Position numbers and translations under genes: made by a program
In this document: positions 7,376-11,169 of the stretch, piece by piece
Position numbering within the stretch: position 1 is the first letter of the stretch
How the letters are laid out: each line of letters begins with the position of its first letter
DNA from: Gammaproteobacteria bacterium UBA3498
Lineage (GTDB): Bacteria; Pseudomonadota; Gammaproteobacteria; Pseudomonadales; Pseudohongiellaceae
Assembly: GCA_002377605.1 (NCBI GenBank)
Contig: DFQD01000167.1
Span: forward strand, 1-11,169
Length of the DNA: 11,169 nucleotides
Direction of reading: 5' to 3'
The notes under the pieces: model-generated
What the model was told of the DNA's origin: nothing
Seen by the model: only the letters and a program-made list of their open reading frames with translations
The model's database searches: none

Positions 7376-9147
7376 GCGTTTTCTGCCTTAGCTGTATTAA
7401 AGAGATATTTTCGCATGTCCCAAGCGCTCGTAGGGCAGCGCTCTGCGCAAAGTCCGCAATGAAGGCATAGGTCTTCGTTTTTCGCCATAATCCTTCCAGT
7501 TTGCAGCAGATCAGACACATAGATGTCTTGAGCAAGATTCGTTGCCGGGGCCAACATGCTTTTTCGTAAATCTGGCTCTTCTGCATTTAGAGTAAAAGTT
7601 ATGCAGTCAGTTGGACAAATATCCACACAGGCATCACATTCAATACAGAGATTGTCAGTGAATACGGTTTGCACGTCGCAGTTTAAACACCGCATGGTTT
7701 CGCCAAAGGCTAATTCTTCATCGAAACCTAACTCAACTTCCATGTTCAGATCATTCAAGGTTTGTTCTTTGGCAGCATGAGGAACGATGTAACGCATATC
7801 ATCACTGATGTCATTATCGTAGGACCATTGATGAATCCCCATTTTTTGGCTGTCCAGGGTGGTTAAAGGGTTCGGGCGGTCGTTAATATTATGATTGTTG
7901 CATAATAAATGGATGGAAAGAGCAGCATTATGGCCATGCGCCACAGCAGTAATAATGTTATCAGGGCCTAAAGCAGCATCACCGCCGAAGAAAACTCTTT
8001 CATTGGTCGATTGAAACGTTGTGTTGTTAAGAATAGGCAATTCCCATTTATCGAACTCAATTCCAAGATCCCTTTCGATCCATGGAAAGCTGTTGTCTTG
8101 GCCAATTGCACAGAGCACATCATCGCAAGGAATGACAACAGGCTCTTCTCCGGTAGAAATCAATAGGCGGCGACCATTTTCATCGTACTCCTTTCGAACT
8201 TTCTCGAATGTCATCGCGACTAACTTGCCATCCTCAAGGATATATTCTTTTGGTACATGAAAGTTAACGATGGGAATATCTTCATTCATCGCGTCTTCGA
8301 TTTCCCACGGAGATGCTTTCATTTCATCAAAGCCACTTCGCACAACAACTGTAACTTCTTCTCCGCCTAATCGTTTCGAAGTTCGACAGCAATCCATGGC
8401 GGTGTTGCCACCTCCAAGCACCACTACTTTTTTACCAATGCTATCGACATGTTCAAAAGCAACACTAGCTAACCATTCGATGCCAGTGTGGATGTTTTCT
8501 TTAGCTTCTTCATAACCCGGAAGATCTAAGTGCTTTCCTAATGGTGCTCCAGTACCAACGAAAATTGCATCGTAGTCTTCATTGAGCAAATCTTTCATGC
8601 TGGTAATTTCTTCTCCGAAGCGGCAATTGACCCCCATGTCAAGAATATAATGAAGTTCTTCTTCTAATACCTCGCCAGGTAATCGAAAGCGAGGAATCTG
8701 AGTACGCATTGCTCCACCACTTAATTCATCTTTTTCGAACAAGGTGATTTCGTAGCCAAGAGGAAGCAAATCCCTCGCCACAGTCAAAGATGCAGGACCC
8801 GCACCAATTAAAGCTATATGCTTGCCGTTTTTCTTCTTGGGAACCGAGGGTAATCTGTCTTTGATATCGGACTTGTAGTCAGCCGCAACTCGTTTTAAAC
8901 GACAAATCGCAACTGGTTGTTCTTCCACCCGCACTCGTCGGCAAGCTGGTTCACAAGGTCTATCGCAGGTACGCCCTAAGATTCCCGGAAACACGTTTGA
9001 TTGCCAGTTAATCATATAGGCGTCGGTATAACGCTTTTCGGCGATTAAACGGATGTATTCCGGCACAGGAGTATGGGCAGGGCATGCCCATTGGCAGTCC
9101 ACTACTTTATGGAAGTAATCGGGATCGGATATGTCAGTTGGCTTCAT
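7363..9147 (-). CDS. GltD-like FAD/NAD(P)H oxidoreductase with C-terminal 2x[4Fe-4S] ferredoxin domain
   Basis: Predicted cytoplasmic flavoprotein moving electrons between NAD(P)H and iron-sulfur carriers. Order: an N-terminal GltD/NfnB/DPYD-type cysteine domain (C18, C22, C61, C65, C69, C82); the FAD-binding GAGPAS at 115-120; the NAD(P)H-binding GGGNTAMD at 245-252; a second FAD contact FGGDAALG at 387-394; then a tail with RCLNC (C487, C490) and two ferredoxin motifs (C501, C504, C507, C511 and C561, C564, C567, C571). The start at 9147 is secure, because an in-frame stop lies five codons upstream (TGA at 9160-9162). It is the first gene of the operon and overlaps the gamma-alpha gene by 13 bp. 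Automatic annotation might call it glutamate synthase small subunit, but no gltB is nearby and the ferredoxin tail points to service of the 2-oxoacid oxidoreductase. The canonical first CxxC of the N-terminal domain is missing. Confidence 0.88.
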   Translation of the reverse strand: MKPTDISDPDYFHKVVDCQWACPAHTPVPEYIRLIAEKRYTDAYMINWQSNVFPGILGRTCDRPCEPACRRVRVEEQPVAICRLKRVAADYKSDIKDRLPSVPKKKNGKHIALIGAGPASLTVARDLLPLGYEITLFEKDELSGGAMRTQIPRFRLPGEVLEEELHYILDMGVNCRFGEEITSMKDLLNEDYDAIFVGTGAPLGKHLDLPGYEEAKENIHTGIEWLASVAFEHVDSIGKKVVVLGGGNTAMDCCRTSKRLGGEEVTVVVRSGFDEMKASPWEIEDAMNEDIPIVNFHVPKEYILEDGKLVAMTFEKVRKEYDENGRRLLISTGEEPVVIPCDDVLCAIGQDNSFPWIERDLGIEFDKWELPILNNTTFQSTNERVFFGGDAALGPDNIITAVAHGHNAALSIHLLCNNHNINDRPNPLTTLDSQKMGIHQWSYDNDISDDMRYIVPHAAKEQTLNDLNMEVELGFDEELAFGETMRCLNCDVQTVFTDNLCIECDACVDICPTDCITFTLNAEEPDLRKSMLAPATNLAQDIYVSDLLQTGRIMAKNEDLCLHCGLCAERCPTSAWDMRKYLFNTAKAENACQS

Positions 9148-9170
9148 ACTATCTATTCGTCAATAAGTGC

Positions 9171-9183
9171 TTGAGGCCCTCAA
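9171..9183. promoter_or_regulatory. 13-bp perfect inverted repeat in the operon leader, possible operator
   Basis: TTGAGG-C-CCTCAA is a perfect dyad just downstream of the expected transcription start of the oxidoreductase operon (start near 9187 if the 9194-9222 promoter is right). It could bind a dimeric repressor or form a short leader hairpin. No regulator gene is in the window, and a 13-bp dyad can occur by chance. Confidence 0.3.
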
Positions 9184-9193
9184 TTGCGGCCCT

Positions 9194-9222
9194 AGTATAT
9201 GTAAATGGACAATAATTGTAAG
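9194..9222 (-). promoter_or_regulatory. Candidate sigma-70 promoter of the oxidoreductase operon
   Basis: On the minus strand CTTACA (9222-9217; 4 of 6 to TTGACA) and TATACT (9199-9194; 5 of 6 to TATAAT) are separated by 17 bases, 47 bp upstream of the ATG at 9147. An overlapping alternative is TTGACC (9241-9236), 15 bases, TACAAT (9220-9215). Either would drive the three-gene minus-strand operon. This is a pattern match only. Confidence 0.45.
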
Positions 9223-9639
9223 TACTTTATGAAAGGGTCAATTTTGTCTTAGATTCCAACAATTTGCTCTAAGTTTGCAGATTTGCGATGTAATCATATT
9301 GCCCAAGACAATCGACCAAACTAGTGCTCTTATGTGGTTAGCTAATATCTCCTTCATTATTAGGTATATTTCGACCCTTTCCATGGAATAGTGAAGCATG
9401 GAAGAATCAATTTTTCCTCGATAGCAAACTCAGCAAATTACTGCTAAGTACCTAAACGTTTTTCGCAATTATTAGAATTAGCAAAATTGCAGCTGCTGTA
9501 GCCATCCAGGGATAGTTTTATTGGACGTAAACGATGTCTATTAATGAGCTATCGATCAAATCGTGTGTTGGCAGGCACTACATACATCAAAGATCCGATT
9601 AGAATTGAAAAGTAGTAGGAATGGGAAAACCGTTAGGAG
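9223..9639. other. Intergenic stretch without a recognisable gene
   Basis: I read both strands and found no ORF with family resemblance and no tRNA. Short open stretches exist, for example a 22-codon plus-strand frame at 9534-9602 with only a weak GGA upstream, and a 19-codon minus-strand frame beginning with ATG near 9296; none has convincing support. Minor dyads occur: the 10-bp palindrome TTCCATGGAA at 9379-9388, and CTAATA/TATTAG at 9342-9363. The -35 of the alternative operon promoter lies at its left edge (9236-9241). Confidence 0.6.
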
Positions 9640-9671
9640 AAAAAAAGCCCAACGACCATCGGTGTTGGGCT
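9640..9671 (-). terminator. Strong rho-independent terminator (minus strand)
   Basis: Read on the minus strand: AGCCCAAC (9671-9664), ACC, a GAU loop, GGU, one bulged C, then GTTGGGCT (9653-9646), followed immediately by six more T (9645-9640). That is an 8-bp GC-rich stem plus 3 bp above a bulge, with a U tract directly abutting it. On the plus strand the hairpin is followed by CAAATT rather than T's, so the orientation is clear. It lies 175 bp beyond the peptidase stop codon. It could end both that mRNA and the small RNA proposed at 9640-9736. Confidence 0.88.
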
Positions 9672-9701
9672 CAAATTACTATCAAGGGAGAGATAAATGA
9701 A

Positions 9702-9720
9702 ACAAAACCCACAATTTTGT
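9702..9720 (-). other. Hairpin in the 5' half of the candidate sRNA
   Basis: ACAAAA (9702-9707 on plus) and TTTTGT (9715-9720) form a perfect 6-bp stem with a 7-base loop. It is A/U-rich, so only modestly stable. In the minus-strand transcript it precedes the exposed pyrimidine-rich linker. Confidence 0.45.
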
Positions 9721-9741
9721 ATTGCATCTACCTACAACTAG

Positions 9742-9769
9742 TCAGACCAGATCGTATTCTGAAAGTTCC
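9742..9769 (-). promoter_or_regulatory. Sigma-E (RpoE)-type promoter
   Basis: Minus strand: -35 GGAACTT (9769-9763), a 16-nt spacer (9762-9747), -10 TCTGA (9746-9742). This agrees with the E. coli sigma-E consensus in both boxes and in the spacing, as I recall the rpoE autoregulated promoter (same -35, 16-nt spacer, TCTAA). The sequence just upstream is A/T-rich, including CAAAAAA/TTTTTTG at 9781-9798, as is common for sigma-E promoters. No coding sequence follows it on that strand before the terminator at 9640-9671. Confidence 0.68.
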
Positions 9770-9845
9770 CGAAAAATCTCCAAAAAATGACTTTTTTGCG
9801 TTAGTTTTTATTTGTCTCGATAATGCTACTAAGCTACTGAAAAAA

Positions 9846-11169
9846 TTAGATATTTTCTATAGTTAGCTTCAAAGATTCGAGCCTATCTGCAGATTCGTGG
9901 CGTGTAATAACTCCGATGCTGGCTGATTCGACTCCAAAATAGCGTTCGGATACCTCTCTAAGTTGATCAAGGGTTGTGTCCAGGACCCGTTGCCTGAAGG
10001 CCATTCGATGCTCCAGGCTCCGGTTAAATAAGCGATTGTAGAAAGCCTGTTTGGCTTCTCCAGCAGGTGAAGAAGGTTTATCCATAGTAGCAATTACTCC
10101 CAAGACAGCCTCTTCCAGTTGGTGCGATGCTTGCTTTTCGTTCAAAATCCATTGAATCGATGCATCAAAGTCATCCAATGTCGCTTCCAAACGAGGATCT
10201 CGGTAAGAAAAGAATCGGAAGGAAGCAGAATTTGGATCCTGGCTAGCACCACCTCCATAAGCACCTCCTTGTTCGCGAATGGCGCGATGCAGAAAGCCGT
10301 TGCGAAGATAGCCTGCTAATACATGCAAGGTTGCATTGTCTGGATGTGTGGATGGGACAGTGGGGAATGCTTTAGCACAGAAATTCACTTGTGTTGAAGC
10401 TGTCCATGCTTCTGAAACTGTTTCTCGGATAGCCGGCAAACTAAATTTGTTTCGACTATCAGACGACAGTTTTGGGCCCCATTTTTCATTTAGGTCGGCC
10501 ATCATCGTTGCAAAAGACGATTCTTCACCAATAGATAAGATCTGCGCATTTGCCCCCATAATTTGAATATGTAATTCTTTAAACTTTTCCAGTATCTCGG
10601 CGCTTGTTTCGGGTTTATCTAGATTTTCCCTGATCGTTTTTAATTGTTTTATGCCGGCGAGACCTCCGAAATTGTGAGCCAGATGTGCTGTGGGATTCAT
10701 TTTGCTAGAGGCTAGTTGCATAGCGAGACTATGGCCCTGGCCGGTAATACTGCTTTCTTTTCTGGCACAGATTTGATCGATTAACTCAGCGAGCCGTTGA
10801 TCTTCATCGAAGCGCACATTGTTTAACATTTCATGCAAAAGATTTGTTACCTCACGGTGATTAACGTTAAGGGATTTAGTTGAATAAGTTACATAGCCGC
10901 TAACGGATTGCTCATCATCAGGGTGGCTGCGGATGCTGCTAAAACAATTGATGCCGCCACTAATCTTCGATTGCCAGAGTTGGGCCTCAGCATAATCTTT
11001 AATGCCAATACCTAGCTCCGGCAAACAAGAGGTATATAAGGGAAGGATGCTTAACTGCTCTGCACTAAGCTGTGGTAGCTCTACCACTACCTGCTGATAG
11101 CTTAAGCCATTTGTTCCTTGCCCGTAAAAATTACAGTTGAGTTGTGAGTTGTCCAGCTTTTGCAGAGTG
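9846..11169 (-). CDS. M16C (PreP/insulinase-like) zinc metallopeptidase, C-terminal half; 5' end beyond the window
   Basis: Peptidase of the pitrilysin/insulinase superfamily; presequence-protease-like members are about 970 residues and degrade short unfolded peptides inside a closed chamber. About 440 residues are visible. The frame stays open to the right edge (residues preceding the apparent GTG at 11087 include FYGQGTNGLSYQQ, typical of this family), so that GTG is not the start and the gene continues outside. The catalytic HxxEH zinc site belongs to the missing N-terminal half. The C-terminal substrate-binding motif REQGGAYGGG is present at about 10248-10277, followed by FRFFSYRDPRLEATLDDF, both characteristic of PreP-like proteins. 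It ends in TAA at 9846; no good terminator follows at once, the first strong one being at 9640-9671. Cell location cannot be judged without the N-terminus. Confidence 0.92.
   Translation of the reverse strand, partial: TLQKLDNSQLNCNFYGQGTNGLSYQQVVVELPQLSAEQLSILPLYTSCLPELGIGIKDYAEAQLWQSKISGGINCFSSIRSHPDDEQSVSGYVTYSTKSLNVNHREVTNLLHEMLNNVRFDEDQRLAELIDQICARKESSITGQGHSLAMQLASSKMNPTAHLAHNFGGLAGIKQLKTIRENLDKPETSAEILEKFKELHIQIMGANAQILSIGEESSFATMMADLNEKWGPKLSSDSRNKFSLPAIRETVSEAWTASTQVNFCAKAFPTVPSTHPDNATLHVLAGYLRNGFLHRAIREQGGAYGGGASQDPNSASFRFFSYRDPRLEATLDDFDASIQWILNEKQASHQLEEAVLGVIATMDKPSSPAGEAKQAFYNRLFNRSLEHRMAFRQRVLDTTLDQLREVSERYFGVESASIGVITRHESADRLESLKLTIENI

Larger units (their letters stand above)
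9640..9736 (-). ncRNA. Candidate sigma-E-dependent trans-acting small RNA
   Basis: A transcript from the promoter at 9742-9769 would start near 9735-9738 and end in the terminator U tract, giving about 95 nt. The predicted parts in RNA order are: a short 5' segment; a hairpin with stem ACAAAA/UUUUGU (9720-9702, 7-nt loop); a single-stranded linker containing UCUCUCCCUUG (9693-9683), which is complementary to a strong Shine-Dalgarno sequence; and the GC-rich terminator with a U tail suited to Hfq binding. This layout resembles MicA/RybB-type sRNAs that repress outer-membrane protein mRNAs under envelope stress, but I see no primary-sequence match to those. It lies wholly between genes, within the 3' flank of the M16C peptidase. 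No protein product is proposed. The evidence is promoter plus terminator plus architecture; expression is not shown. Confidence 0.6.

Noticed and set aside
7323..7586. 87-codon minus-strand ORF across the flavoprotein/gamma-alpha junction
   Set aside because: It overlaps two well-supported genes in another frame and has no recognisable domain.
7363..9147. Glutamate synthase small subunit (gltD)
   Set aside because: The flavin and NAD(P)H domains are similar, but there is no gltB, the first N-terminal CxxC is absent, a two-cluster ferredoxin tail is present, and the operon encodes a 2-oxoacid oxidoreductase.
9231..9381. Inverted 9-mers GAAAGGGTC (9231-9239) and GACCCTTTC (9373-9381)
   Set aside because: Too short and too far apart (about 130 bp) to claim a paired operator; such a match is expected at appreciable frequency in a gap this size.
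9379..9415. TTCCATG/CATGGAA hairpin followed by T5 as a plus-strand terminator
   Set aside because: The stem is weak, the T run starts seven bases after it, and no plus-strand gene precedes it.
9640..9741. Type I toxin-antitoxin pair (mini-ORF as toxin, minus-strand RNA as antitoxin)
   Set aside because: The 14-residue peptide is short and not hydrophobic, unlike membrane-acting type I toxins, and no plus-strand promoter is visible; the sigma-E promoter also does not fit a constitutive antitoxin.
9781..9798. CAAAAAA-TGAC-TTTTTTG inverted repeat as a terminator of the peptidase gene
   Set aside because: The stem is almost all A-T and has no following U tract; it is better explained as the A/T-rich upstream part of the sigma-E promoter.
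9621..9866. 81-codon plus-strand ORF in the intergenic gap
   Set aside because: It runs through the minus-strand terminator and promoter and into the peptidase 3' end, has no family resemblance, and its ATG has no properly spaced ribosome site.
10985..11087. GTG at 11087 as the start of the peptidase gene
   Set aside because: The reading frame continues upstream to the window edge with family-like residues (TNGLSYQQ), so this is an internal valine codon.

Overview
The window reads as ordinary chromosome of a Gram-negative gammaproteobacterium, probably a free-living, moderately low-GC lineage. The evidence is a ZipA-type FtsZ-binding protein next to NAD+-dependent DNA ligase (a classic gammaproteobacterial pair), a DjlA co-chaperone, a lipobox lipoprotein and a promoter of sigma-E type. 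I see no insertion sequence, phage gene, CRISPR array, tRNA or rRNA. Species-level placement is not possible from this sequence.

Layout. Plus strand, 1-4437: the 3' part of zipA (its start lies before the window), ligA, a lipoprotein with a lytic-transglycosylase (SLT) domain, and djlA. Minus strand, 9147 down to 4439: a three-gene operon. It begins with a GltD-like FAD/NAD(P)H oxidoreductase carrying a two-cluster ferredoxin tail, then a fused gamma-alpha subunit and a TPP-binding beta subunit of a 2-oxoacid:ferredoxin oxidoreductase. djlA and the beta subunit meet tail to tail with one base between them. Minus strand, 11169 down to 9846: the C-terminal half of a PreP-like M16C metallopeptidase that runs off the right edge. 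Between the peptidase and the flavoprotein gene is a 698-bp gap, the only large non-coding stretch.

How the genes work together. The left block is cell division, DNA replication/repair and envelope maintenance. In the central operon, the beta subunit (TPP plus one predicted [4Fe-4S] cluster) and the gamma-alpha subunit should form the 2-oxoacid oxidoreductase core. The flavoprotein, with its two C-terminal ferredoxin clusters, looks like a dedicated electron shuttle between that core and NAD(P)H. I could not fix the 2-oxoacid substrate; 2-oxoglutarate is the most likely.

The most interesting item is in the gap at about 9640-9769 (minus strand). A near-perfect sigma-E-like promoter (GGAACTT, 16-nt spacer, TCTGA) is followed about 70-100 nt later by a strong intrinsic terminator. 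Together they define a candidate small RNA of roughly 95 nt. It has a 5' hairpin, a single-stranded pyrimidine-rich stretch complementary to a strong Shine-Dalgarno sequence, and a U-tailed terminator. This is the architecture of envelope-stress sRNAs such as MicA and RybB, but I do not recognise its sequence as any of them.
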